64,000 bases of DNA from Sedimentibacter sp. (lineage in GTDB: Bacteria; Bacillota; Clostridia; Tissierellales; Sedimentibacteraceae), in the NCBI GenBank assembly GCA_018436705.1, contig JAHDLA010000023.1, positions 1 to 64,000 on the forward strand, given 5' to 3'. This document shows, piece after piece, positions 37,641 to 46,695 of the stretch. The translations under genes were made by a program, and so were the position numbers. Each line of letters begins with the position of its first letter. The first letter of the stretch is position 1. Under the pieces are notes generated by a model that saw nothing but the letters and a program-made list of their open reading frames with translations, did no database searches and was not told the DNA's origin.

Positions 37641-38669
37641 TTATTGAAGCATATCATTAAATATTCTATAGAAGTTTCCGCCTATAATTAATTTTACATC
37701 TTCTTCTGACATACCTCTTCTCAAAAGCTCTTCTGTTATTAACACAGCATCCGCATGTGAATTCAGACTGTCATTATTATACGGTTCAAATTTAAATTTC
37801 AATTCACTTTCATAGTAACCGCTGCATAAATCGAATCCGAAGCCAACATGTTTTGATCCAACCAGGTTAACCATATGTTCAATATGATCAGCCAGCTTTT
37901 TAACTGGATTTTCTCCCTCTTTAACTCCTGCAATGTTCCTATATGCATTTATCCCTATTACACCGCCTCTTTCTCCAATAATTTTAATTTGTTCATCTGT
38001 CAAATTTCTCATTCTTTCATGAATACTTCTTGAATTCGAATGGGAAGCTATAAAAGGCTTTTCTGTAAATTTTACAACATCATAAAATCCCTCGTCGTTT
38101 AAGTGGCTTACATCAATCAGCATGTTCATTTCTTCCATCTTTTTTACAATGTTTACTCCAAATTTTGTGAGGCCGCCTCTCTGACCTTCTTCAACCGGAT
38201 TAAAACTGCAGCCATCAGCCGCATAGTTTCTTCTGCTCCACACAAGGCCGGCAGCGCGAACCCCGAGTTCATAAAATATTTTTAAAAGTCCCAGGTCATT
38301 TCCTATAGGGTCTAGCCCCTCAAAAGACAGCATTATTCCTATTTTGTTTTCTTTTATTACATCTTCCATCTGTTTTTTTGTCTTTATAAGAACAACTTCT
38401 CCATTTAACGTCTCTATATCTTCCATCAGCGCTCTTATTTGACCCAATGCAACTCTCAATCCCATTTCAGGCAAAAAAATATCATCTATGAACAAAGAAG
38501 ATACAATAATATTGAATCCTCCTTTTTTGAAATTGCTTAAATATTTATTTTTAATTACTTCTTTCTCGCCTGCCATGTATCTGTTGTATATCTCGCCTGC
38601 AAGATCAAGATGAGTATCAACAACCACATTGCTTTTATGCAGTTGTAAAGCAGCTTCCTTAAAATTCAT
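37641..38669 (-). CDS. Membrane (renal-type) dipeptidase, M19 family
   Basis: 342 residues. Zinc ligands are in VDTHLDL (His-19/Asp-21), the glutamate in SFEGLDPIGNDL, and later histidines in DVSHLNDEG and IASHSNSRSIH; GFGFDLCSGY follows. M19 enzymes cleave dipeptides, including ones with D-residues at the C-side. No signal peptide, so cytoplasmic here. AAGGAG site; upstream of lepB. Confidence 0.93.
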   Translation of the reverse strand: MNFKEAALQLHKSNVVVDTHLDLAGEIYNRYMAGEKEVIKNKYLSNFKKGGFNIIVSSLFIDDIFLPEMGLRVALGQIRALMEDIETLNGEVVLIKTKKQMEDVIKENKIGIMLSFEGLDPIGNDLGLLKIFYELGVRAAGLVWSRRNYAADGCSFNPVEEGQRGGLTKFGVNIVKKMEEMNMLIDVSHLNDEGFYDVVKFTEKPFIASHSNSRSIHERMRNLTDEQIKIIGERGGVIGINAYRNIAGVKEGENPVKKLADHIEHMVNLVGSKHVGFGFDLCSGYYESELKFKFEPYNNDSLNSHADAVLITEELLRRGMSEEDVKLIIGGNFYRIFNDMLQ

Positions 38670-38770
38670 TTTGCACTCCTTTGATATATAATATATTTAA
38701 TTATAATTAATACATCAATATTTTACAAGTGTTTGTTAACTTAGTATTCAAATGAAGGGCATTAAAATTA

Positions 38771-38807
38771 ATAATGAGAATCTGCAGCATATGCAAATCC
38801 TCATTAT
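38771..38807 (-). terminator. Hairpin after the M24 peptidase gene
   Basis: Stem ATAATGAG (38771-38778) / CTCATTAT (38800-38807) with an extra inner pairing through TGCA. On the minus strand TAATTTTAATG follows it. It lies about 16 bases after the gene's stop. Confidence 0.55.
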
Positions 38808-38823
38808 AATTGTTATTTCTTTA

Positions 38824-39918
38824 TTATTTCTTAATTATTTGAATTTCCTTGGTTGCTTTGTTCAGAACTTCATTGCCGTTCTCGGTAACAGCCACAATAT
38901 TTTCTATGCGCATACCAAACTTTCCTGCTAAATAGATGCCCGGTTCAATGCTAAAAACCATTCCTTTTTCAAGATGTCTCTTGTTGCTTGCCTTAATATC
39001 CGGCGCTTCGTGCACTGAATATCCTATGCCGTGTCCAAGTCTGGTAAAGAAATTATTGCCATATCCGGATTTTTCGATAACTTCTCTTGCAGCCTTGTCT
39101 ACATCCGGTATATATGCTCCCTCAACAGCAGACTTTTCACCTGCTTCCTGAGACGCCAGTACAATTTCATACACTTTTCTTTCTTCCTCTGTAATATCTC
39201 CTACGAATACAGTTCTTGACATATCAGCACACATATTTTTATACTTGCATCCCCAGTCAAGAATTATAACGTCTTTTTCCTGAATTACCCTCTGGTCAGA
39301 ATTATAGTGAGGATATGACGAATTAGGCCCTGAACAAACCATTGTAAACCCTTCATCTGCACCTTTTTCCTTAAATATTTCATTCATTTTTCTTGCAATA
39401 TCAGCTTCCTTTATTCCAGGTCTAATATATTTTAAAAGTTCTTCATATGATTCATCTGTAATTCGTGCAGCCATTCTGAGATTCTCAAGCTCTTCACCAT
39501 TCTTAATCATTCTCATTTCTTCCAGCAGTGGCTTTCCGTTTACAAATTTAACATCCATGGCTTCCATTATTTGAAGAACTAAAAATGCCCTTTCAGTAGA
39601 GTTTACTCCGATGACTTTTCCTATAAGGCCGTTTTCTTCAAATGCTTTTTTAACCGTATCCGTAAATATGTCTCCATCAAACCATCCGTAAACTTTTATA
39701 TTCGGACCTAAGACAGCCTGAACCTCGTCAACCGTGAGCAGGTTGCATATGTAAAAATATGTTCCGTCTTTTTTAATAACCAATGCTTGAAATCTTTCGC
39801 AAAGATGTGTGTTGTGCCCCATTATGAATTCCATTTCTTCTGAAGGTGCAATTAGAATGGCATCCATATTGTTTTTCTGCAAAATATTCACAAGCTTATC
39901 CAAGTATTTTTTCCTCAT
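38824..39918 (-). CDS. M24-family Xaa-Pro aminopeptidase/prolidase
   Basis: 364 residues. A creatinase-like N-domain (about 1-130) precedes the pita-bread catalytic domain. All five dinuclear-metal ligands are visible: ILDWG and ADMSRT (Asp), GHGIGYSVHE (His), SIEPG and MRIEN (Glu). Intact ligands favour a peptidase acting on X-Pro bonds, not creatinase. It would release proline, fitting the proline dehydrogenase-like genes next door. AGGTGA site. Confidence 0.9.
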   Translation of the reverse strand: MRKKYLDKLVNILQKNNMDAILIAPSEEMEFIMGHNTHLCERFQALVIKKDGTYFYICNLLTVDEVQAVLGPNIKVYGWFDGDIFTDTVKKAFEENGLIGKVIGVNSTERAFLVLQIMEAMDVKFVNGKPLLEEMRMIKNGEELENLRMAARITDESYEELLKYIRPGIKEADIARKMNEIFKEKGADEGFTMVCSGPNSSYPHYNSDQRVIQEKDVIILDWGCKYKNMCADMSRTVFVGDITEEERKVYEIVLASQEAGEKSAVEGAYIPDVDKAAREVIEKSGYGNNFFTRLGHGIGYSVHEAPDIKASNKRHLEKGMVFSIEPGIYLAGKFGMRIENIVAVTENGNEVLNKATKEIQIIKK

Positions 39919-40014
39919 TTTTCACCTCTCATAATAGTTGCGAACGATTACCCGCTTAAAAACACATGCTGAATGAAATCGTCCGTTTATATTTTATTAT
40001 AAAATATTAATGTT

Positions 40015-40043
40015 ATTATAAAGCCAAACATTACAAAAATCAA
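40015..40043 (-). promoter_or_regulatory. Promoter of the M24 peptidase gene
   Basis: The minus strand reads TTGATT, a 17-base spacer, then TATAAT, leaving a leader of about 90 bases. That leader contains a short inverted repeat, ACGATT (39944-39949) / AATCGT (39977-39982). Confidence 0.6.
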
Positions 40044-40121
40044 ATAATTTAATATCAATTTCGTTCTTTATGATTAGAATGACTAAAATAACATTGGTCG
40101 CCCTTTTAACTGCAATACAAT

Positions 40122-41270
40122 TTAAACAACAGAAGGTTCAAGTATAAGGTTTCCTGTCCTAAACCTCTCAAGATTAAGCATGCTCACGTCCACAGTCGAC
40201 TTTTCACCCAATATCATTTCAGACATGGCTACTCCTGTTATAGGTCCAAACATAAATCCATGTCCGCTGAAACCTACTGCGAGATAAAAACCTTCCACAT
40301 TTTCTGCCTTGTCATAAATAGGCTGCTTATCAGGTGTCATATTATATAATCCCGCCCACTGTCTTACTACTCTTAATTTTGAAATCGGAGGTAATATAGT
40401 ATCTATAGTCTTTGCCATCTCCTCTACAAAATGCCAGCTTGAAGTAATTCTTAAATCTCTTGGCTCGCTATTATCACCTCTCCCCATTATAAATGACCCT
40501 TCAGGTGACTGCTGCACATAAAGATTAAGTCCAAATGACATTACCATTGGTTCCTGCATAGGTTCCACAGGCTCAGTAACTAATATTTGGTGTCTTTCAG
40601 AATATACTGGTATATCAAGTCCGACCATATCACAAATACTTTTTGAATATGCATTGGTTGCATTAACAACAATATTTGTGTGTACAACCCCTTTATTTGT
40701 TTCTACACCTGTAACTCTACCTTTTTCTGTTATTATGCCTGTCACTTCAGTAAAGGTGTTAAATTCCACGCCCAACCTTTTAGCTGCTCTGTAAAATGCG
40801 TCTGTGGTCTTAAATGGGTTCAAGAATCCATCCTTGCTGCAGTAAGCAGCTCCTTTAAGCATATCTGTGTTTAAGTAAGGAACTATTTCTTTCGCTTCCT
40901 CCGGCGTAAGAAGGCTTGATGGCACACCGCACTCATGCTGAACTACAATATTTTTTTTAAACTGCTCTATTTCCTTTTCGTTATCTGCTATCAGTAAATA
41001 TCCGCTTTGTTTGAACTCCACATCTCTATCGTACTCAAGAATTTCATTAGCATGTTCGTAAAATTCGATACTTTTTTTGGCAATTTTGCAGTTCATCTCT
41101 GTTCCCCACTGCATTCTAACCCCTGCACCGCACCTACCGGTAGAACCGCTGCATATATAGTTTTTCTCCAACACAACAATGTTCTTAACACCTTTTTTTG
41201 CTAAGTTATAGGCAGTGGAACATCCCGACATGCCGCCGCCGATAATTACCACCTCTGCACTATTCTTCAT
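40122..41270 (-). CDS. FAD-dependent amine dehydrogenase subunit (PdhB/HcnC-like)
   Basis: 382 residues of the DAAO/sarcosine-oxidase fold. The FAD-binding GGGMSGCSTAY is at 11-21, then SSTGRCGAGVRMQWG, a C-terminal VGFSGHGFMFGP and a final helix. In the archaeal dye-linked L-proline dehydrogenase this subunit (beta, PdhB) oxidises proline. Other relatives act on glycine (HcnC), D-hydroxyproline or opines, so the substrate is inferred. Last gene of a five-gene operon, overlapping the upstream one by 11 bases. Confidence 0.85.
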   Translation of the reverse strand: MKNSAEVVIIGGGMSGCSTAYNLAKKGVKNIVVLEKNYICSGSTGRCGAGVRMQWGTEMNCKIAKKSIEFYEHANEILEYDRDVEFKQSGYLLIADNEKEIEQFKKNIVVQHECGVPSSLLTPEEAKEIVPYLNTDMLKGAAYCSKDGFLNPFKTTDAFYRAAKRLGVEFNTFTEVTGIITEKGRVTGVETNKGVVHTNIVVNATNAYSKSICDMVGLDIPVYSERHQILVTEPVEPMQEPMVMSFGLNLYVQQSPEGSFIMGRGDNSEPRDLRITSSWHFVEEMAKTIDTILPPISKLRVVRQWAGLYNMTPDKQPIYDKAENVEGFYLAVGFSGHGFMFGPITGVAMSEMILGEKSTVDVSMLNLERFRTGNLILEPSVV

Positions 41271-41541
41271 TTCTTCTTCCCTCCTCTGCTATAAGCCCCA
41301 GCTTAACTCCCACTGCCGGAGGTCTTGTTGTCTGGAATTTTACATCCTTTATATTTTGCCCGGTTGCATTGGCTATTTCTCTCATAACGAGCTGACCGCA
41401 GGTTTTTCCCTGACACGGGCCCATACCGATACGAGTAATTCTTTTTATTTCATCATATGTCACATAGCCATCATTTATAAGATTTCTGACCTGCTTTAAT
41501 GTAACATCCGAACATCTGCAAATTATAGTATTTTCTTCCAT
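41260..41541 (-). CDS. BFD-like (2Fe-2S)-binding subunit (PdhX-like)
   Basis: 93 residues. Four cysteines, two in CRCSDV at the N-terminus and two in GPCQGKTC, form the [2Fe-2S] site of the BFD-like fold. In related dehydrogenases this domain is either fused to the FAD/NAD subunit or separate, as here, and relays electrons. Its tail overlaps the next gene. GGAGG site. Confidence 0.85.
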   Translation of the reverse strand: MEENTIICRCSDVTLKQVRNLINDGYVTYDEIKRITRIGMGPCQGKTCGQLVMREIANATGQNIKDVKFQTTRPPAVGVKLGLIAEEGRRNEE

Positions 41542-42030
41542 CTATGCCTCCACCTGAATATTTCTTAATTCATAAATATATTTTCTGTCAGCTTCTATGG
41601 TTATTATTGGAGTCCTGTCGAAAGATTTTGGGTTTAAAACACTGGCAACAGTTACATCCGCAACATATTTCCCTTCTCTGTCCAAACCTCTGACAATGTC
41701 GCCCTTTTCAGGAAGCGGAAGAAACTCATAAGGAATCTTAATTTTTACATTTTCTTTAGATTTAGAACCATCTACAACCATTATAGCAAGACCGGGACAT
41801 TTGCTTAAGCATACAGCACAGCCTGTGCAATTATCAATATTCAAAACCGGAATGTTATTTATATCATCACCTACATTTATTGCATTAAATTTACATGCTG
41901 TTTCACATGGATTGCATGGAATCTCTTTGTAGCATTCAACAACCGCAACCGGTCCTTTATTTATTCTTTCTATTGAAGGGAATTTGCCCATAACCATTTC
42001 TTTACTTGGTATTCCTGTTTTTTCGAACAT
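41542..42030 (-). CDS. 4Fe-4S ferredoxin-like subunit (PdhF-like)
   Basis: 162 residues. Two cysteine groups, CNPCETACKFNA and CTGCAVCLSKCPG, match a dicluster ferredoxin although the first group is irregular. A C-terminal beta-rich domain of about 90 residues follows. It probably links the FAD subunits electrically. ATG at 42030 with AGGAGG is preferred over the GTG one codon earlier. Confidence 0.8.
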   Translation of the reverse strand: MFEKTGIPSKEMVMGKFPSIERINKGPVAVVECYKEIPCNPCETACKFNAINVGDDINNIPVLNIDNCTGCAVCLSKCPGLAIMVVDGSKSKENVKIKIPYEFLPLPEKGDIVRGLDREGKYVADVTVASVLNPKSFDRTPIITIEADRKYIYELRNIQVEA

Positions 42031-42042
42031 CACAACCTCCTG

Positions 42043-43122
42043 TTATATAACTATTTGTTCAATTCCTGTTAATATGTGTTTGCCCACGGGGCCTGATCGC
42101 AAATCATTTAACTGCTTAACATAATCACTTTTTCTTTCGTCAAAATCATCAGGTGTGCATCCAATTTTTGAAGCTGCGCACAAACCTGCCAAATAACCTT
42201 CAACCATGGCTGCGCTGGCTTCCTCCACACCTGTTGCATCTCCTGCTGCAAATACATATTCAACAGTTGTTTCATAGTTTTCATCTCTTATAGGTACAAA
42301 CCCGCTCAGCTGTGGAACATACTTCATCTGACATCCTCTCATAGAAAGCAGCTCATTTAGCGGTGTTAATCCTACGGATATGCAAATTACATCAACATCA
42401 AATTCTTTTTCAGTTCCAGCAATCGGCCAAAATTTTTCATCAACCTGGCTTACGATAGCTTTTTCCACACAATCTTTTCCAATCGCTTCTTTAACTGTAT
42501 ACGACGTAAGTATCGGAACACCCATTCTTCTTATTTTAGAAGCATGGACAAGGTACCCTCCTATTCGCGGTGCTGCATCAAGAATTGCTGCTACCTCAAC
42601 TCCGGCCTGAATAAGCTGGTAGCTCACAATCAGACCTATGTTGCCTGCCCCAACCATCAGCACTTTATCCCCGGGCTTTACGCCGTGAACATTCATGAGC
42701 GTCTGCACCGCACCCGCTCCATAAATTCCAGGCAAATCATTGTTAGGGAAAGCCAAAGCTTTTTCAAAAGCACCCGTTGAAACTACAACTGCTTTAGGTT
42801 TAATTTTATAATACACATCTTCCTTGTGAAGAACCGATATCACCCCGTCTTCATACATTCCCACAACCGTGGTCTCCGTCAGAATTTCGACGTTGTTAAA
42901 ACAATCTAATTTATTTAATAACATTTCGGCAATGTCAATACCCCTGTCAGAAGCATACTGTTTCTCAGAACCGAAGAACATATGTGTCTGTTTTACAAGC
43001 TGTCCTCCAAGTACTTTGTTTCTTTCAATAACTAATACTTTTGCTCCGCTTTCAGAAGCGCTTATTGCAGCACACAATCCTGCAGGCCCTCCGCCTATTA
43101 CAACCAAATCTGCCTCTCTCAT
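42043..43122 (-). CDS. FAD/NAD(P)-dependent oxidoreductase subunit (PdhA/HcnB-like)
   Basis: 359 residues. Two dinucleotide-binding sites: GGGPAGLCAA near 10-19 for FAD and GAGNIGLIVSYQ in the middle for NAD(P), plus the second FAD motif YVFAAGDATG. It would pass electrons from the amine-oxidising subunit to NAD(P)+ or another carrier. The fused BFD domain seen in some HcnB proteins is absent because it is a separate gene here. Overlaps the upstream gene by 4 bases. Confidence 0.85.
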   Translation of the reverse strand: MREADLVVIGGGPAGLCAAISASESGAKVLVIERNKVLGGQLVKQTHMFFGSEKQYASDRGIDIAEMLLNKLDCFNNVEILTETTVVGMYEDGVISVLHKEDVYYKIKPKAVVVSTGAFEKALAFPNNDLPGIYGAGAVQTLMNVHGVKPGDKVLMVGAGNIGLIVSYQLIQAGVEVAAILDAAPRIGGYLVHASKIRRMGVPILTSYTVKEAIGKDCVEKAIVSQVDEKFWPIAGTEKEFDVDVICISVGLTPLNELLSMRGCQMKYVPQLSGFVPIRDENYETTVEYVFAAGDATGVEEASAAMVEGYLAGLCAASKIGCTPDDFDERKSDYVKQLNDLRSGPVGKHILTGIEQIVI

Positions 43123-43424
43123 ACTATCTCTCCTTTGCCTTCCTGTGTTTCAATCACCATTCCTTCCTCAAGATCCGTAACGCAGGTTTTTACATTAGCC
43201 ACCCCATTTACCTCCATTAAACAAGACGAGCAATTTCCTATTGCGCAGTAAAATCCCCTCGGTCTGTGCATAAACAGACTTTTACCTAAGACTTTAACTC
43301 CTGCCGCATGCAAAGCTGCAGCTATTGTTTCTCCTTCATAACCCTCAATCTTCTCACCATTAAATGTAAATGTAATTTTCTTGTTCCTGCGAAATTCAAG
43401 GATTGGATGTTTCTCAATTCTCAT
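43119..43424 (-). CDS. (2Fe-2S) ferredoxin-like subunit (HcnA-like)
   Basis: 101 residues. A plant-type [2Fe-2S] domain of the HcnA/SoxX-like kind: GEKIEGYEGETIAAAL, then CAIGNCSSC and a later VKTCVT cysteine. First gene of the five-gene dehydrogenase operon. GAGGAG site. Confidence 0.87.
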   Translation of the reverse strand: MRIEKHPILEFRRNKKITFTFNGEKIEGYEGETIAAALHAAGVKVLGKSLFMHRPRGFYCAIGNCSSCLMEVNGVANVKTCVTDLEEGMVIETQEGKGEIV

Positions 43425-43579
43425 TTCTTTTCTCCTCTCAAAATTATGCCATAAAAGCTTCTATATTTTTTCACTTATGTTTTTGCAATAACTATGCCAA
43501 ACGTTATCCTTGACTGATGCAGCCTGTTTACAACAAAGCATAACATGCTAAGTACGTAATTGTTTAAGATTACGTCGAA

Positions 43580-43607
43580 TTTCTGACGTTTCGTCCGTTT
43601 TCTGACG
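43580..43607. repeat. Two direct repeats of TTTCTGACG
   Basis: TTTCTGACG occurs at 43580-43588 and 43599-43607, 19 bases apart, with CGTC also just to the left. They lie in the 326-base divergent gap between the dehydrogenase operon and trkA. The spacing suggests a regulator binding site on about two helix turns, but no regulator is encoded here. Confidence 0.4.
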
Positions 43608-43663
43608 CAATGTGTTTATATCTGTTATACTTATTACTTTAGCGTTAAAAAATGCGAATTATC

Positions 43664-43691
43664 TTGCAAAATATCAATTTTATGATATAAT
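43664..43691 (+). promoter_or_regulatory. Promoter of trkA-trkH
   Basis: TTGCAA, a 16-base spacer, then TATAAT, about 60 bases before the trkA start. No c-di-AMP riboswitch is visible in the leader. Confidence 0.6.
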
Positions 43692-43750
43692 ACATAGTAT
43701 TTTACTAAACAATTTAACTTTATATTTAGCCTGTAATGTTCGGAGGAAAT

Positions 43751-45109
43751 ATGAAAATTATTATTGTCGGAGGCGGAAAGGTCGGATATACGTTAGCTCA
43801 ACAGCTGACTATCGAGGAACACGATGTCATACTAATTGATAACAACCCAGTAGTTTTGAGCCATGCTGATGAAACATTGGACATAATGTGCATCAGAGGT
43901 AACGGCGCAAGTGCCGAGATTTTAAAGGAAGCAAATATAAATGGAGCTGACTTGCTCATTGCCGTAACCGACGGTGATGAATTAAATATGATATGCTGCG
44001 TTATAGGAAAAAAACTAGGTGCAAAACATACCGTTGCGCGTATAAGAAACACAGATTATTCCAATGAATACAAAATGCTTAAGCAGGAGCTTGAGCTTGA
44101 TATGGTTATCAATCCGGAAATGGATGCTGCGGATGAGTTAGCAAGGATGGTTCAATTTCCATCTGCGACCAATGTGGAAACTTTTGCAAACAACATGCTG
44201 GAAATGGTTGAATTTCGCGTGCTTGAAACAGATCCAATAATAAATATAAAACTTATGGATCTTACTAAAAAGCTACCGTCAAAGGTACTATTCTGCGCAG
44301 TCAGAACAAACAATGAAATTATAATTCCAAATGGCACCTATACATTCAATTTGAACGATACAGTATATGTTATAGGAGAAAGAGGAGATATTTCTAAATT
44401 TTTCAGTTTTTTAGGCAGAAGCTCACACAAGGCAAAAAATGTCACAATAATTGGCGGAAGCAGAATAGCGATATATTTGACATGGCTTCTGAATGAACTT
44501 GGAATGCACACAAAAATTATTGAAATAAATAAGGGAAGATGTGTTCTCCTAAGTGAAATGCTTAACAATGCTTTAATAATCTGTGGTGACGGTACAGATC
44601 AAGAGGTCTTGGATAACGAAAACATACAAACTGCAGATGCAATGATTTCATTAACCGACATGGACGAAGAGAATTTAATTTCATCTTTGTACGCACACCA
44701 ATGCGGAGTTCCGAAAGTTATATTGAAAATTAACCGTCACAATTACATCCCCATAGTTAAAAGGCTTGGCTTGGACAGTATAATAAGCCCTAAACTTACA
44801 ACAGCAAACAACATTTTAAGATATGTAAGAGCCTTGGATAACTCCCAAGGCATAGCTGTTGAAAAGTTGTATAAGATATTGGATGACCAAGCGGAGGTTG
44901 CTGAATTTACAGCTAAAAGTTCTCCTGAGTTAAACGATATCAAACTTAAGGATTTAAACTTAAAGAAAGATATATTAATTGCAGCGATTGTACGAAACAA
45001 GAAAATAATCATCCCCTATGGTGATGACTGCATTAAGCAGGGTGATAAAGTAATCGTTGTAACTAAAACCGGATTTATAAGTGATTTAAGTGAAATATTA
45101 GAAAATTAA
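43751..45109 (+). CDS. trkA: Potassium uptake regulatory protein TrkA
   Basis: 452 residues: two tandem RCK units. The first has IIIVGGGKVGYTLAQQL at the N-terminus and the second VTIIGGSRIA near 230, each followed by a TrkA-C domain. It forms the cytoplasmic gating ring of TrkH and binds NAD(H) or ATP. GGAGG before the ATG at 43751 decides the start over one five codons earlier. Operon with trkH. Confidence 0.95.
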   Translation: MKIIIVGGGKVGYTLAQQLTIEEHDVILIDNNPVVLSHADETLDIMCIRGNGASAEILKEANINGADLLIAVTDGDELNMICCVIGKKLGAKHTVARIRNTDYSNEYKMLKQELELDMVINPEMDAADELARMVQFPSATNVETFANNMLEMVEFRVLETDPIINIKLMDLTKKLPSKVLFCAVRTNNEIIIPNGTYTFNLNDTVYVIGERGDISKFFSFLGRSSHKAKNVTIIGGSRIAIYLTWLLNELGMHTKIIEINKGRCVLLSEMLNNALIICGDGTDQEVLDNENIQTADAMISLTDMDEENLISSLYAHQCGVPKVILKINRHNYIPIVKRLGLDSIISPKLTTANNILRYVRALDNSQGIAVEKLYKILDDQAEVAEFTAKSSPELNDIKLKDLNLKKDILIAAIVRNKKIIIPYGDDCIKQGDKVIVVTKTGFISDLSEILEN

Positions 45110-45124
45110 TGAGAGGTATTCAGA

Positions 45125-46582
45125 ATGAATATTAAAATTGTACTAAAAATAGTGGGTACAGTGTTATTTTGGGAATCCATTCTGATGATGCCCTCCCTGA
45201 TAATCTCGGCTGTTGATGGCAGCTACGAGGTAAAAGCTTTTATTATAGCAATATTATTATGTGGTATCTTCGGATTATTATTTAAAAATATTAAAACTAA
45301 CGAAAATGAAATGAGAAAAAGAGAAGGTTATGCATCAGTTGCATTGTGTTGGCTTGTAATGTCCTTAGCCGGTGCACTTCCGTTTTATATAAGCGGTTCC
45401 ATACCTTCATACATAGATGCTTTATTTGAAACTGCGTCCGGGTTTACAACAACCGGTTCAAGCATATTAACAGATATTGAAGGTATGCCCCGCGGGCTTC
45501 TTTTTTGGAGAAGTTTCACACATTGGATAGGCGGCATGGGAGTGCTTGTATTTACAATGGCTCTGGCTCCGTTATTAGGAGCACGTTCGGTTTTTTTAAT
45601 GAGGGCAGAAAGCCCTGGTCCAACATTTGGTAAGCTCGTACCTAAACTTTCAAACTCGTCGAAAATACTTTACATCATTTACGCGAGCATGACTGCAGCC
45701 ATGGTTGTACTTCTTGTTATGGCAGGAATGCCGGTTTTTGATTCTTTTATTCACGCCTTTGGAACCGCAGGTACAGGAGGTTTTTCCAATAAGGCGCTGA
45801 GTATCGGAGCTTACAACAGCATATTGATAAATTGGATTATTATATTTGGAATGTTATCATTCGGTGTTAACTTCGCCCTTTATTATTTGCTTTTGACAAG
45901 GGGTAACTTTAAAAACGTATTTAAAATATTTAAAAATGAGGAATTCCGCTTATATTCATCTTATGTCTTAATATCAATATTTCTTGTATTTCTGAATGTT
46001 CTTCATGTTTTTGACTACGATATAATTAAAGCACTGACACATTCAGCCTTTGCCGTTTCCACAGTCGTTTCAACCACAGGATATGTTACGGCAGATTTCA
46101 ACTTATGGCCTATGTTCTCAAAAGCTATTCTTGTAACCCTGATGCTTTTTGGTGCTTGTGCCGGCTCAACCGGAGGCGGAATGAAGTCAATCCGTATTTT
46201 GGTTCTTTTTAAAACACTGATTCATGAAATAAAGCACACGATTCATCCTAATTCAGTTCAGACAATACGAATTGACGGGAAACCAGTCGATGACGACACC
46301 ATAAAAAGCATTTTGATATTTTTCTTTGCATATGTAATCATAATAATTTTTGCGGTACTTATTGTATCGTTGGATAATTTTGATTTCCAGACATCACTTA
46401 CAGCAGTAATTGCCACAATAAGCAACATTGGCCCTGGTTTGGGTGACGTAGGGCCAGTGGGAAACTTTGCTGATTTTTCAAACATTAGCAAAATAGTATT
46501 TACTATGTGCATGATAGTTGGAAGATTAGAGATTCTCCCGGTGCTGGTTTTATTTTCTTCATCTATCTGGAAAAAACATTGA
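45125..46582 (+). CDS. trkH: Potassium uptake channel subunit TrkH
   Basis: 485 residues, multi-pass. All four pore signatures of the superfamily are present in order: SGFTTTGSS, GTAGTGGFSN, VSTTGYVTAD and, near the C-terminus, TISNIGPGLGDVG; GSTGGGMKSIR lies before the last. Imports K+ with TrkA. 15 bases after trkA. Confidence 0.95.
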   Translation: MNIKIVLKIVGTVLFWESILMMPSLIISAVDGSYEVKAFIIAILLCGIFGLLFKNIKTNENEMRKREGYASVALCWLVMSLAGALPFYISGSIPSYIDALFETASGFTTTGSSILTDIEGMPRGLLFWRSFTHWIGGMGVLVFTMALAPLLGARSVFLMRAESPGPTFGKLVPKLSNSSKILYIIYASMTAAMVVLLVMAGMPVFDSFIHAFGTAGTGGFSNKALSIGAYNSILINWIIIFGMLSFGVNFALYYLLLTRGNFKNVFKIFKNEEFRLYSSYVLISIFLVFLNVLHVFDYDIIKALTHSAFAVSTVVSTTGYVTADFNLWPMFSKAILVTLMLFGACAGSTGGGMKSIRILVLFKTLIHEIKHTIHPNSVQTIRIDGKPVDDDTIKSILIFFFAYVIIIIFAVLIVSLDNFDFQTSLTAVIATISNIGPGLGDVGPVGNFADFSNISKIVFTMCMIVGRLEILPVLVLFSSSIWKKH

Positions 46583-46608
46583 GGCATAAATAAAATAATG
46601 GATAATAT

Positions 46609-46647
46609 AAAAGCCGATAATTGTTAAATGCAAATTTCGGCTTTTTT
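46609..46647. terminator. Bidirectional terminator of trkH and cobQ
   Basis: Stem AAAAGCCGA / TCGGCTTTT with a 19-base loop. T-tract TTTTTT on the plus strand and TTTTATATT on the minus strand. It lies between two convergent genes. Confidence 0.8.
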
Positions 46648-46695
46648 GCAAACAAGTTACATTAATCAAAAATCAAGCACTATGCTCTTTTCATT

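Noticed and set aside
38824..39918. M24 protein as creatinase feeding a sarcosine dehydrogenase
   Set aside because: All five metal-binding residues of the peptidase type are present, which creatinases lack.
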